Assembly: GCA_032164245.1 (NCBI GenBank)
Contig: JAVMKO010000001.1
Location: 245,591,644-245,655,643, forward strand
From: Sternotherus odoratus
Taxonomy: Eukaryota > Chordata > Testudines > Kinosternidae
Length of the DNA stretch: 64,000 nucleotides
Reading direction: 5' to 3'
A model generated the notes under the pieces. It had not been told where the DNA came from. It made no database searches and saw only the letters and a program-made list of their open reading frames with translations. Of this stretch, positions 12,415 through 24,699 are shown piece after piece. Within the stretch, counting starts at the first letter, position 1. Every line of letters starts with the position of its first letter. The translations under genes and the position numbers were made by a program.

Positions 12415-15248
12415 ATTAAACAGAAATAGTTTAAGTAGCTACTAGAATGAACTGGAAGGATGCATTCTTTATGGAGTAAATTAATATTTTACTTTATTCA
12501 CTTTCAGTTAGAAAAATAACATGTTTTGCTACCAGCCAAAACTGAATAGATTTTCCACTTAAGGTTATAACATTTGCCCTTCTCCTGCATTTATGTTAAT
12601 GAAAAAAAGCAGAATTGATTTTATTTGCATTTTCTTGAGGTATCTAATAAGCACTGAGGGCGGAAAAAGAGACACTGCAGCGTTTTGGTTACTTGGGTAA
12701 AACTTGTCAACATCTCACTCTAAATAAAGTGTTTGGTTCACTACTGTTGACCCAAAAGACCTCCTGCAACCACTAATAAGCAAGTAACGTCTAACCCTTT
12801 AAGTAACGTCTAAATGATATGCAAGTCAAATTAAAGAAAGCATTTGTCATCTATACAAGTAAAGTGACTCATGCACAAAACTGAAAAAAAAAACCTTGTC
12901 ATCACAAAGTCTTTTATTTGCTGCTTTATCATTATATAGTGTATAAGAACAGGAGGATAAAATTGCCTAAACCCTGATGGAGTCTGAAACTAATAAACAC
13001 AGTATAAGCCAAGTCTAGTCAACTGTAAATGCTTATTAAAGATGAGTTTAAAAGGGATTGTAAAGTTACTGGACTCAAAGAAGCCCAATAAAAAGACCAC
13101 TCATTGAAAAGGATTGAAGAATGACAGGCTGTACTTTACTATTAAAAATAAATATACAGAGACAGATTTTAAATTTCCATGGCTTGTATTTGAAATGTTT
13201 CATAAAAGCAGTATGTTTTCCACTGAGACTTACCCCGACATACATTTTGGTGTAATTCCTCCTGACCTTGCGCCCATCATATTATTGATGTCTGTAGAAG
13301 TAATTGCATACAACATATCCTCCTTGATATGAGAGGACAAGTTACATTTTCACTCCACTGGTGTTAAACCCCAATGGAAACATGTTACTATTGCTCAGCA
13401 GCATTTAATATACCAAAAAAAAAATAACAAAAACCACTCTTCGCCCCACTCTTGAAAGCAGTGAAATTGAATTTCATAACAGCTTCTGAGACCTGTTTAG
13501 TTTAGATTAAATGGAGGTTAAAGTGTAATCTTTCAGTAATCTGATCACAGGTCTCAACAAATAGCATGGCTAGGGGCAGGCCGTAGGATAGAAAATACTA
13601 AATTGTTCTAAACTTTTTCATATCAGGCCAATGTAGCTGAGACTCCCAAGTGGTTGCTGGTTCCAGCCCCGCATCTTCCGAAGATGAAGTGAACTTAGTA
13701 TGAACTCAGCTGCAGTAATGCTCGATTTCCTTTCAATGTTTTCCAGTTGTCATTATAATGGCAACAAAACAGCACTGTGTAAATAAAAAGACAGCATTAT
13801 GGTTAGTTAATACTATTTCATATTAACAGTGGTTCATTTACATTTAGATATTTAATATTATCCAAGAGATTCTGTGTTTTTCTGCACAATGGTCTGGGTT
13901 TCTGTGCTGAATTTTAAAATTGCTTTTTCCTAGTGATTTCAGTATATTTAAGAATACATATTTTTCCGTTTCTTTTTGTCCACAGCTGTTGTGCAATTTC
14001 AAAAGAACAACTACTTCCTTATTGATCAGCAGCTGATAAAAACTTGGAATGTAAAAATATACCTCACAACTCTCTCCAATGATCCTGAAGAAGCAACCCT
14101 AATAAGAATAATTGGCCCATGCCTGCAGTCCTAATGCTAGTAAAATTCCCATGAGACCCAATAGAAATTTTGGATCTATTAAGACTACAGTACCAGGAAA
14201 CATCATCATTAATAGATACTATATATTTAGATGCAACTGTCATTCCAAAGAATCCCAATGTACTTTACACACTTTAGAAATTACTGTGGTCCAAAGCCTG
14301 CAGTGCTTATCCTTTGAAGGCAATGGAAAATTTGCCCGAGGAAGACATGCAGAATGAGACTTTCAGTATACAAGAGTCACTTGTAGTGGATAAGATTACA
14401 GTCTATATGTGTAGAATTCAAGAATGGTGAAGAATTATTTAGGGTGACACAAGGCGTAGTGGGATGAAATAGAGAAGGGGGAAATTTAGGCTGAATATCT
14501 GTATATCCTGAGAGTAAAGTCTATTGGGCTGTGAAATCCTTTCCCAGAAAAACAGCCCTTGCCCAGCTGAAGAGCTCAGATCAAAATAGAAAGAGACGTT
14601 ACCTGGAAATAGGATAGGATGGGGTTCCTGCATCACAGCATTGTCGAGATGTAGGAAAGAGGACACTGCCTAGCCCCGTTGACATCTTTCACTGGGTTTT
14701 CCCCCTATTTTGTTCTGGGTGTAGGGTGGAACAGGTTAATGAACCTTTTTGGCTTTTGGTGAAGTGCTTTTGATGGCCACAACTAAAAAATAGGTAACCA
14801 TATTGCATTTGGGTGGCATTACAGACATGCAGTACAAAGACATATTTTTAAGGGGGCTTTAACTCCAGGTGTGTGTGTGTGGAGGTGTGTGTGGTTAAAT
14901 AAGGGTTTATTTATTTGTTTGGCTTCGGGCGCAGGAAAGGAATTTTGTTGGGGTTGTCAGTGGCCTTAGTTGTTGGTTTTAGTTTATTTAATCTAAATGT
15001 GTGTCAAAAGCATGTAGGGTTTTAAACTGGTGTCTGTATACTTTTTTTGCGATGCAACATAAATCAATAATAATAGCTGCTGACATGAGCCCATAATTGA
15101 TTGTATCACTGAAAGTGAAGGCTTCTTTTAACCAGCAGGCTGTAGAGTTGTCAGTCCATTGTAGCTAGGGCCTTCTAGCAATGGCACTGGCAAAAGAGCT
15201 CTTTTCTGTCACTGAAAGAAAGGGGACTCCTTCTACAATTGCCTTTTA
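12415..15248. other. Unassigned sequence
   Basis: I see nothing supportable apart from a short GT-rich run near 14870-14895. The AAGTAACGTCTAA word is duplicated near 12785 and 12801. Confidence 0.5.
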
Positions 15249-15533
15249 GGGCTGGTCTCCACTAGGGGGGGAAATCGACTGTAGATACGCAATTTCAGCT
15301 ATGTTAATAACGTAGCTGAAATCGACGTCTCTACAGCCGACTTACCTCCCATCCTCACGGCGGTGGCAGTCAGCGGCACAGTCCCCCATCGACTCCAGCT
15401 TGCGCCTCTTCATGAGCTGGACTTCCGGAGTCGACGGGGGAGCCGCTGGTGGTCGATTTATCGCGTCTTAACGAGTCGCGATAAATCGATCACCAAAAGA
15501 TCGATCCCTGCCGGCTCAAGTGAAGACAAGCCC
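15249..15533. mobile_element. PIF/Harbinger-like MITE with TTA target duplication
   Basis: The ends GGGCTGGTCTCCACTAG and (reverse complement of the right end) GGGCTTGTCTTCACTTG are inverted repeats. TTA lies directly outside both ends (15246-15248 and 15534-15536). The 3-bp TTA/TAA duplication is typical of PIF/Harbinger. Inside, the TCGATTTATCGCG and CGCGATAAATCGA words (15453-15489) form a second palindrome. Unusually CpG-rich for this window, which suggests a fairly young copy. No transposase. Confidence 0.8.
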
Positions 15534-15536
15534 TTA

Positions 15537-16957
15537 AAGTTGGTGTGTGTGTGTTTTTCTAAGCAAGAATTAACTGGCATCAGTGCAGAAATGTGATGGA
15601 ATGACTTGCCTATAAGATTTTTATCTATATCTGGCATTCTATGATGATGTGTTAACCTGAATTCCATAGCAATAATTCTTCTGTATGCAGAAGAAGTTGC
15701 TTTCAAAGGCATAATGCCTCAAGGCACTCCACTCAAGGGTTATGCTTTCTCCCTCTCTCACCTCAGCAGGGCCCATACTCTTAAAAGCTAGAATTGAGCC
15801 ATTACTGATTTTTTTCTTTGAATATTTGTTCCATTATTTTAATAAAGCCAAAAGCAAAGTTTATATAGTACTGGACTATACTTTGAAGAACACTAATAGA
15901 TCGTGATCTAGTAGCATATAATAAATAGATGAATACCTGGTGTAACATCTATGTAATAATGCTGACCCATCTGATTAATAAAGTTTATCACACGGTTCCA
16001 CAATTTATCATACATGTTTGCCTTCTGCCTCCTAATCCATCTCCCCTGGAATTATCTGTGACATACCAAACTCCTCAGTAGTTTCCTTCATCTGCTTTTT
16101 TCTTTTTTTAAATAGCCTCTTAGGGAAATGTTTCCTTGCTTCCCCGACATGCAGAATTCTTTCTCTCCGTTGAGGGAGCTTAGAGTGCATAATAGTTAAA
16201 CCTAGACGAGTGCCAAATTTAAGGATTGATATCTTGCATCAGGAGCTGAAACATGCCATTGAAAGAAAAGAGGAGCTACCTAGCTTCTAAATGGTATTCA
16301 GAACTCTTGCTTTTGACATTGTTTGCATACAAATGGTATTTTAGATGATTTTTAAAAATATATTATGGCTCCCCTGAGCCTTGTATAGTTGGACTTAGGA
16401 TAACCAAGGACAAGGTTTTAGAGAGGGAGGGATAAGAAAAGAAAACAATACCAATGATATTTAAAAAACAATACGAAAATGGTTCTCAAATAGCTTTTCA
16501 GTGGCAATACATGTCACTGTGGATGTGGTTAAAAACTATTATTTGCAACGATTTGGTTGACCTACATACTATAATGTTCTTCTGGCTTCGCTATTGGTGA
16601 GAAACATGGCATGTTGATAAAACCCTTTGCCATACCATGTTATCCTGCATGCCATAGATATATGTAGATATGAAGCTAGCTTAAAAATACTGTATATTAT
16701 TATATTGCAGAGTGACAATACTGGAGAAAGAAGTCCTATTTATCATAGACCAGGTACAGGCACCACATTTGCAAGCTTCCTGCCAATGTGCCTCAGTCTT
16801 GACCTCATGTGACCCACTCTTGAAGTGAGAGGGAATCTCTATGCCCTTAAAGCTCTTTGTCCTGTGCTGTGACAGCTGACAAAGTCATTATTTTCCAGAA
16901 TGTGAGGCTTCTTTACAATGAGGAATTGACCAATTAAAAATGTACCTGGAGCTATTA
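15537..16957. other. Unassigned sequence
   Basis: I see no gene or recognisable repeat. Confidence 0.5.
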
Positions 16958-17032
16958 GGTCAGATTCATCCCAGGTGCAACTCCAAGGAAGGCAATGGAG
17001 TAACAGCATTACTCTGGGGATGAATCCAGACC
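16958..17032. repeat. Short fold-back repeat
   Basis: GGTCAGATTCATCCC at the left and GGGGATGAATCCAGACC at the right are inverted repeats around an AAGGCAATGGAG-type centre. It belongs to a group of small palindromes with a conserved 'CAATGG' middle seen elsewhere in the window. Confidence 0.7.
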
Positions 17033-18156
17033 CATTATCTTTTTAGTAGTTTCCAGCCCTCTGACCTTTATAAAAATAGAGAACTCCCAAATGGAGGCAT
17101 GCTGCACAGTTTTGCTTTATGTTTCTGAATAATGTATACTCTTCCATATGTGTTTCTTAGCACTATCTTCAAGTCAATAAAACTCATTGTGAGAAAGAGA
17201 GTAAACCGAATATTATGAAAAATGTGAACTACTGGGGAAAATGTTATAAGGTGTTCAGCCAAAATCTGCCCTTAGTTGCACCGATTCCATGCCACTGAAG
17301 TCCAAACAATCCGTCTGGCATGTATCTCACTCAGACATAATGCCAATGAGCTTTGTTTCTTTATAACAAGCCAAGCCACGAGTATTCTTTCTTTTCCTTC
17401 TCTCTTCTTTCTTGCTTTTACTTCAGTTTATCAAATGCTGATTTACCATTTATTTATATGGAAAGTGTGGCAGTTCACCGTTATGCTACCCCGTCCAGGA
17501 GATATTATGGTTAGTTCAACCCCTTGTTAAAGTTAGAGCAGCTTCAATGCTGCTGTAACTTATTCTGGATGGCTACAGTTTCTAGGGACTGTTATGAACC
17601 AAAGATTACACACTACAAAGAACTATTCCACCTCCAGCCCCCTCAGACTCATACCATACACCAGGTGGGGTGGGTGGCCTGGAGTGGGCTGTATTAGTTC
17701 TGTGCCGGTTGGGGAACCTAGCTCCTCTGTACTATGGCCATACCAGAGGCCATGAATCTGTCTCTATATAAAAGTGCTGTGGTGCCAAGACAAAGTTCCC
17801 TGATATGGATAAGCAAATAAAACACATTTTGCAGAAAACCACTCCTTGGTCACAGAGAGGTAGGAATCCACACCCATCCAGTTCTTTAAGTCTGTGCAAA
17901 AAGTGAGTTAGAGTGAGTGCTCACTTTCTAATTTGGTAACATTTTCCCTCCCCTTTGCACAGTTGAAAGTGCAAGGCAAAAAGTGCAAAAAGTAAATCAG
18001 TGGACAGTAAGTCCTGAGGAACTGTGAAATCAGTGTTGTTTCATAGGTTCAAGGAGGGCAGAGTTTAACCCATCATATCTTAGCAGTCATTCATTAATAT
18101 TGATATATAAGCAAATCAATTGTAACAGATTGTCAATGACCAAGAGGGTCTTTAAA
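17033..18156. other. Unassigned sequence
   Basis: I see no gene. One more diverged half of a fold-back repeat may lie near 17255-17350. Confidence 0.45.
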
Positions 18157-18362
18157 TATGGAGATATACATACTTATCTCATAGAACTGGAAAGACCTTG
18201 AAAGGTCATCAAGTCCAGTCCCCTGCCTACACTAGCAGGACCAAGTACTGTCCCCTGACAGATTTTTTGCCCCAGATCCCTAAATGACCCCCTCAAGGAC
18301 TGAACTCACAACTCTGGGTTTAGCGGGCCAATGCTCAAACCACTGAGCTATTCCACCCTCTT
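18157..18362 (-). mobile_element. tRNA-derived SINE with LINE-type tail (turtle Cry type)
   Basis: Read on the minus strand, the 5' end is tRNA-like: box A is TAGCTCAGTGG and box B is GAGTTCAGTCC, with a GGCCCGCTAAACCC anticodon-arm region between. These are internal RNA polymerase III promoter boxes. A unique body follows (GGGGCAAAAAATCTGTCAGG), then a CR1-like tail (GACTTGATGACCTTTCAAGG), and finally TCTATGAGATAAGTATG and TATATCTCC. The same end occurs in the copy at 39004-39199. SINEs of this composition are characteristic of turtles. It encodes no protein and relied on a LINE reverse transcriptase. Confidence 0.88.
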
Positions 18363-18473
18363 CCTACCAATAATATACTTTGTGTGATGTAATATCTTAA
18401 ATGGAGATGTCTTCTTAAAACAAAGAATTTCCTTAATGCAAAGGCACAGGATGAATAAAGTGGAGGGTGCACT

Positions 18474-18520
18474 CCACAAATCGGAACTGTCCCTCTAAAA
18501 TTGGGACATCTGGTCACCCT
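18474..18520. mobile_element. MITE right-end fragment (GGTGACCAGATG family)
   Basis: ACTGTCCCTCTAAAATTGGG followed by ACATCTGGTCACCCT matches the right end of the element at 6167-6289. The left part is missing. Confidence 0.65.
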
Positions 18521-20559
18521 AAATCCAGCTAACAGGTGGCAGAGGTCACTCTGCTGTATGCCACCATTGCAGTAATGACAGCAATAAACAAAATGGTCTG
18601 TCTGAACCTCCATTTCTGTAGCATGTATAACAATCATACCTTATGAAAAATGTTTGCGTAATCCTAGCCAAAGGCTGCCCTAGGATTCTGCACAGATGTG
18701 GTATGAATGATTATATGATATAAATCTTTTCAAAATATTTGCAGCCAGAATACTTTCAATAAAACCACCTTGACCAGAGTGTATTATTTTAGTTATCATC
18801 CTCTAAAGGTTTGCCAGTTTACAGTTTATTAAAGATTTTCCCGATCAAGTTGCTAAGCAATAGTAGTTGATAATTTATGATCTCTCTATTATCCTTCCTG
18901 GTTTTGTGAGTCAAGTCCTCAGCATGTATCTGGTGGTTTTGCCTTCGTTTTACTGCTCCTGGTACCAGAGGTGATGTGTGGGGGAAGGCACATGAAATCA
19001 CAACCCTTCCCCCCCTTAGATTTCTGACAGGATTTATATGCCCTGCCCTGAATCCTGCTGCATACCACCACTTATGCGTCATCTCTGCCTGGTACATTTT
19101 TAATAGCTGTACCTCCAGGCACTGTTCCTTATGAGCATTGTTTATTTATTAAAGAGGGATTTTAAAATATCTAAGTGAGTATTATCTCATTATCTAGAAA
19201 ATACTAATGTTATTGCCTTGCTGAAGTAGATGACACATCTATCTATTTAGAAATTAGACTTTACAGTGGATTCAGAAATATATATTATCCTGGTAAGTTA
19301 TTTAAAAATATTGGTGATATTAATAGTCTCATTGCATTGTTATGATGGGATGGGAAAGGTTAATTTCAGTTACAGTGCTTATAGTTTTATTTCCTTTATG
19401 GTACCTAGCTAAATCCTATAGTACTCTAATATACCCTTTAAAATACCATACACTCTTTGGTTCCAGTTTCTGAATGTGGGTGCCTAACTTTAGACACCTA
19501 AAATAATATCTGGGCACCTAAATCTCCATTTTTATGCTTTAGTTATACAAATACGAAAACACAATACTTTAATAGTGAAATTCAACCTGCTCGCTATTCA
19601 ACTTCTGATTTTGTAATTTATTTTGTCTATATTGTTGGTGTGTTTGAGAAGCCTGTTTTCTATAAAATCTCCTCCTGACATTTCATTGACTCTATAATGT
19701 CCCAAACCCTTCCCTTAACTCAAATCCTGGTCTCAGTGAAATCAGCGGGACTTCTGCCACTGGTGATATCAATGGGACTATGATTTGCCCTCCAGTGCCC
19801 ATATACTGTATCTGATTCATTCTGTTCAAAAGCAATACACTCTAAATTGACTGAGACACCTATACAATTATCTCTGGGAATAATCTGGGTTTATTTTCAC
19901 TTTTAGAAAAAAGGTTTTCCTCAATAATGTGTGAATGTCTGATAACTACTCCCCAGACTGCTCCATATGTAGTATGAGGTAGACCAACACTAAGGCCTGA
20001 TTGTCTAATATTTGGTCACTTTATCACTTATACAAACAGTCTAGCTGAAGTCAATGAAACAGTTAACGGTATTCTCTTGGTAACAGGGAAGACCTACCCC
20101 TTTACCCCCTCTTTTTGTTAACAATCACAGATTTTGCATCCAAGATGTTGACTTAGGTGCCCTATTTAATTCAGAATCTCTCTCTCTGATCAGAGACATC
20201 ATCAACTTCCATGAGACCATGATATGTTACTGGTAGAGTCCTGATAATAGTCACACTTAACTTTAGGCCCACGTCACCCCCTACTCTGCATTGTACAGTT
20301 AGGATAGAAACTGTAAACATTGCCAAAATTGGTCTGCAGAAGGAACTAAGATAGCATCAACTTCCACTACCTGGAAATCTTGAGAAGTCTTTCTTCATAA
20401 ACATCTTTATGTTTAGGGTGCATAGAGATTTCTTTAGTTTGTCATAGAAAGGAGCCCATGTAGCCATTCTTCTTGGGTTAAGGCTATGCTTATTTATTAT
20501 ACAGGTATTGACAGTCACAAAGAAATGTCATTCAGTAGAGAAAAATACTAAAATATTGT
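18521..20559. other. Unassigned sequence
   Basis: No gene or supported repeat. Diverged fold-back-like words occur near 19720-19800 (CAGTGAAATCAGCGGGAC ... ATCAATGGGAC). Confidence 0.45.
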
Positions 20560-21436
20560 TGAGACAGGATCTGTGAGATAATCTCTTTTATTGGACCAAC
20601 TTCTGTTTGTGAGACTGATGAGTATTTGAGTTACACAGAGCTTTTCAACAGGTCTGGCAAAGGTATTCAGAGTGTCACAGCTAAATACAAGGTCAAACAT
20701 ATAGTTTAGCATAAATAGTTAGCACATATTCTAAGAAACCATTCAAGGTGAAGTGGTGTGTTAACAACCTTGTATCATAGGGGAAAAATGGTTACAGATT
20801 GCTGCAATAAGCCATAAATCTGGTGTCTTTATGAAGAACATGATTTTTAGTGTCTAGCAAAGTTATGAATTTAAACTCCGAGGGCTCGTCTTTTGAAAGT
20901 GTTGTAAAGGTTTCCTTTGAGGATGAGGACTGATAGGACAGATATAGATCTGGTCTACACTAGAGAATACATTGGTTTAACTACATCACTCAGGGTGTGA
21001 AAAATCCACACCCCTGAGTGATGTATTTATACTGACCTAACCCACCATGTAGGCAGAGCTCCGTTAGCAGGAGAGCTTCTTCCACTGATATAGCTACTGC
21101 CTTTTGGGGAGAAGGATTAACTGACCAGTGTAGAGCATCTTCATTAAACTGCTACAGCAGTGTAGCGGCATCAGAGCAACTGCCCTGATGCAATGTTTAA
21201 GGAGTAGACATGTCCATATAGTGAAAAGTGTTCATCCACAGGTGATGTGGTGGTTTTGTCTTTTGTCATTTTCCTGTGTGAGTTAATTTGAGAGCGTAGT
21301 GATTGTCTGGTTTCACACATCATTGTTAGTGGAGTGTTTAGTGCACTGGATGAGGTATACCCCATGCAATGATGGGCATGTATAGGATCCATGGATTTTC
21401 AAAAGTGTGTTGCAAGGGGTGTTGCTCATTGTAGCA
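20560..21436 (-). mobile_element. Penelope-like element, 3' ORF end and 3' UTR
   Basis: On the minus strand the sequence runs from about 21436 down. A GIY-YIG endonuclease remnant begins VYLIQCTK (about 21337-21360) and continues after a small frameshift as ETRQSLRSQINSHRKMTK, then SPVDEHFS. This is the GIY-YIG nuclease placed C-terminal to the reverse transcriptase in Penelope-like elements. Past the MITE at 20950-21215 the frame continues as VLILKGNLYNTFKRRA and ends at a stop near 20790. A 3' UTR follows, with the CAGAAGTTGGTCCAATAAAAG end (about 20582-20605). Part of a hammerhead-like core (AGAC, CTGTTGA) can be traced at 20603-20660. Several frameshifts make it non-functional. Confidence 0.8.
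20950..21215. mobile_element. MITE inserted in the Penelope-like element
   Basis: It starts CTGGTCTACACTAG and ends GTAGACATGTCC. ATATAGAT (20942-20949) and ATATAGTG (21216-21223) flank it, matching at 6 of 8 bases, so an 8-bp hAT-type duplication is likely. An internal hairpin with arms CACTCAGGGGTGTG-like lies at 20986-21023. Removing it restores the reading order of the surrounding PLE, so it is the younger insertion. Confidence 0.75.
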
Positions 21437-21439
21437 ATG

Positions 21440-21512
21440 GAGATACTTTGGGGTCCTGACCCAGTCTGACAACCAATCATCTAATCTAACCTCCTGCATT
21501 GCACAGGCCTAG
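21440..21512 (-). mobile_element. CR1 tail fragment, minus strand
   Basis: The reverse complement contains GCAATGCAGGAGG then TTAGATTAGATGATTGG, the standard CR1 tail block. Only about 70 bp is recognisable. Confidence 0.55.
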
Positions 21513-24445
21513 AATTCAAACTGAAGAGCAATGATGTAGCTTGGGTATGCGCAGGTAAATGGTTTGATTTCACAATCTGCTTAGATGGCCATCTTTGATT
21601 TTTGTAATAACAAAACAAAGTTGTGCACATCTGCCACATATACTATGGAGAACTCTGACCTCACTCATTTATTTTCCACAGAGGTAAACTCACAACTCCT
21701 TTCCTAATTAAAATGTTTGTTTCAATGTATCACACACACTTACAAAAAATCAGATTCGGTTTTTAGCTTTAGGAATTCTAATACACAATTTTATTTGTGA
21801 CAACTGAAATGCTGAGACTCCATCTGGTTAACTAAACATGCTTATTACTTAAATTACTGGAGAATAATCCCCAAATGGACCTATTACCAATCATGTCGTT
21901 GCTCACTGATTATCTTGCACTAAATCAGAATAAGTTGTCAAAAATGCAATCCAAGTAAAGTATTTATATTCCTTCAACTAAAGATGTTGTTTTTCTTCCC
22001 CTCAGAACTGAGGAAGAAACATTAAGAAACCCATTATTTTTATACCAAATTCTGGTCAGTTATGTTCAAAATGACTGACTTCAATGCAGCTACTCCATAG
22101 TTACACAGGTGAGTAGCTGAGAACAATTTGACTATGTAATTTTGCTTGCATTTTATAAAACTCATTAATTAGGTTAATTAATTGAGTTAAAAAAAACTCA
22201 AAAATTAATTAATTAGTAAAAATGTTACTTTAAAATTGTGGTGTTTCTTTAATGTTTTTGTATTAAAAAAAACAGGCATAAAGCAAACAACAAAAGCATC
22301 CTATAAGAATAAAGGGAAAACTGAAATGTCAAGGGATCACAATATAACCTTCCTCTAGCACTGATTAGCATTATCAAAATGGTTCAAAATGACAATTATA
22401 TAACTAGAAGGACACACTATGGAAAATAACACATTAAGGCTTTGTTCCAGCAACATCTTGTAAATCAGCTACCTTACAGTGACATCACTGGAAAAGTGTA
22501 GTGAAACCACATGACAAATTATATAGTTTTGTAGTGTCCCATCCAATCTGCTCTACAGGAAGCACCATTTTGGAATCCCTTACCACACTTTGATATGACA
22601 TTTAAAAATCTTGGTTCAGACTTACCTGCCCCTTTCAGCTTAAAACCAAGCTCCCCAGACCTGAAATGCAGCTAGAAAAGGTGTCATTGTAAACTTACTC
22701 CATCTGGGGTCCAGGCTATAATATTAAAATTGATGAAATGTTAATGAAATTATAACTAAACAATTTTAAACTTATATTTTATTCAATTTGTCTAGGTTTG
22801 ACTGCAGTGGAAACTATTGTTCCCTTTCACATTGTTAGAAGCTGAACCAACCTTTATTATTTTATAAAATCGTCCAGCACTTTAAAAATTAAGAATGTCA
22901 GTGGAGTCAGAAAGCACTAGCAAAATGAGGCACAACTGTAACATAAGCTATTAGACACCTACTTACAAGACTCTTAGCTTGTAAAAGACAATTTCTTTGT
23001 GACAGAGTTTTGTCAAATTGCTTATAGTTTAAATTGGATATTTTAAAATATATGAACATGCACCTGAGGCTACTCAGAAACATCTTTTATATAACAAAAG
23101 ATGAACCAAAATAAGCAGAGTAATTTACAATTTATGAGAGAGGACTTGGCAGCAATTAAAATAGTTTTTTATTTTTGGGGGTACTGGTGGGATAGATCCA
23201 TGTAAGTTGTCTCTACTGGGTGTGCAATAGAGGATTTATATATAGGGTCAAATTCTGTGCTGATTTGCACCTCATATAATCCTATTGGTTTAGTTTAATT
23301 TCATAACGTATGCAGAATTTATCTCATAGAAGTAGAATTTCTCTCTCAGATTATATATGTATACAATATGGATTGCACACACAAAGTATATTTGTATACC
23401 ATGTACATGTATAGTGACTACATGTAAAGGGAATTCAAGGTTTAGGAGCTTTTAAGTTGAAGAAAAAATATAGCCAGTCTTACCTTTCATGATTCAAGAA
23501 AATAGGTAAACTAAGAAAGGGAGTGCATTGGAGTATTGCAAAAAAGGCAAAATAATGCCAGTAAACAGGCTGAGATAACTTATCTAACAACAAGGGAATA
23601 TGGATTGAAAATAAGCACATGAGTAGCCTTGAAGTAACTTAAGACAAAAAAAATGCAATTTGAATACAACATTCAAGGCAGATGTATAATCAAGCAATCA
23701 GAAATTTAGAGAAGGAAATTAGAGAGGATACCACCAGAAAGATTTTTGGGGTTAAGATGGTGATACAGCATACGGCAAATGGAAGAAAACATACTCCAAA
23801 AGGATTATTAGAGACCCATTGGCATTTATTTAGGCTATAAATATTCCTACATTTACAAAAATCTAAACATAATTTTTAATATTTTTTTCTGTGTTGTATA
23901 GAAATGTTTACATTGAGCCACAACTCGACTATTTTTTTTATCAGGTCCCCGGTTCAAAAGTCTAGGACCCTGATTTTGCAAACAGCAACATGAATTTTGT
24001 GTCCTTTCCTCACCATCTTGCTAGATTGTGTTCTAAGGCTTTCAGGGGGGTTGGGGTCAGTGCAGGAGGAAAGGGCAGAAAGTGGCCATGAGGGGCTAAG
24101 GGGACATCCCCTTCCATCAGTTCCAGAAAAGGTTCCACAGTACTGTCCCCTACATGGTGATGAACCGCCATTAAGGAGATATCCAATGGAGTTGTGCTGC
24201 CAGTCAGTAGGAGGCAAATACTATAGGCACAGAGCATGTGCGGATGCACAGCCCCTCTACACAAATGGCACTGGTCTTCTGTGACCCTATAGGCCTGTTG
24301 ATGTCCCTATGGATGATTTGGTGGTGGGGAGAAAACCAACAGAATGATCAGGGAGGAAACTGCAAGGGATTCCTTGCAGAAATGTTCTCCCCCATGTGTC
24401 CCTCCTGATGCATTTACTGTAGGAAAGGGCTAGGTGTGAGAAGCT
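21513..24445. other. Unassigned sequence
   Basis: I see no gene. Overlapping open frames near 23954-24284 on both strands (84-95 codons) have no recognisable domain and lie in a locally GC-rich patch. A weak fold-back-like segment is at about 22077-22130. Confidence 0.45.
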
Positions 24446-24485
24446 GAGCATCCTTCACTGAAGTCAATGGGAGTTGAAGGTGCTC
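24446..24485. repeat. Small fold-back repeat
   Basis: GAGCATCCTTCAC and GTTGAAGGTGCTC are inverted around a CAATGG core. Confidence 0.65.
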
Positions 24486-24699
24486 AGTATCTTAAAGGTG
24501 GTACTTCAGACCTTGTAGGATCAAGCTCTTAGAGAATAGGGAAACAGATATTTTTTTTCCTGCCAGTCTCAACAGTAGAACCCTGTATATGGTGACAAAC
24601 TATCAAACTAATAAATTATCAAACCCCCACCATTCCTTAAACTCACTGTTACATTTCTTAACTCTATCTTTGTTAGGCATTTTCCTCCCTTCAACCACC

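Noticed and set aside
18296..18362. A tRNA gene on the minus strand
   Set aside because: Box A and B are present, but the cloverleaf is imperfect and the sequence is fused to the SINE body found again at 39004-39199.
23954..24284. Candidate small exon in a GC-rich patch
   Set aside because: Several overlapping frames on both strands, no recognisable domain and no convincing splice sites.
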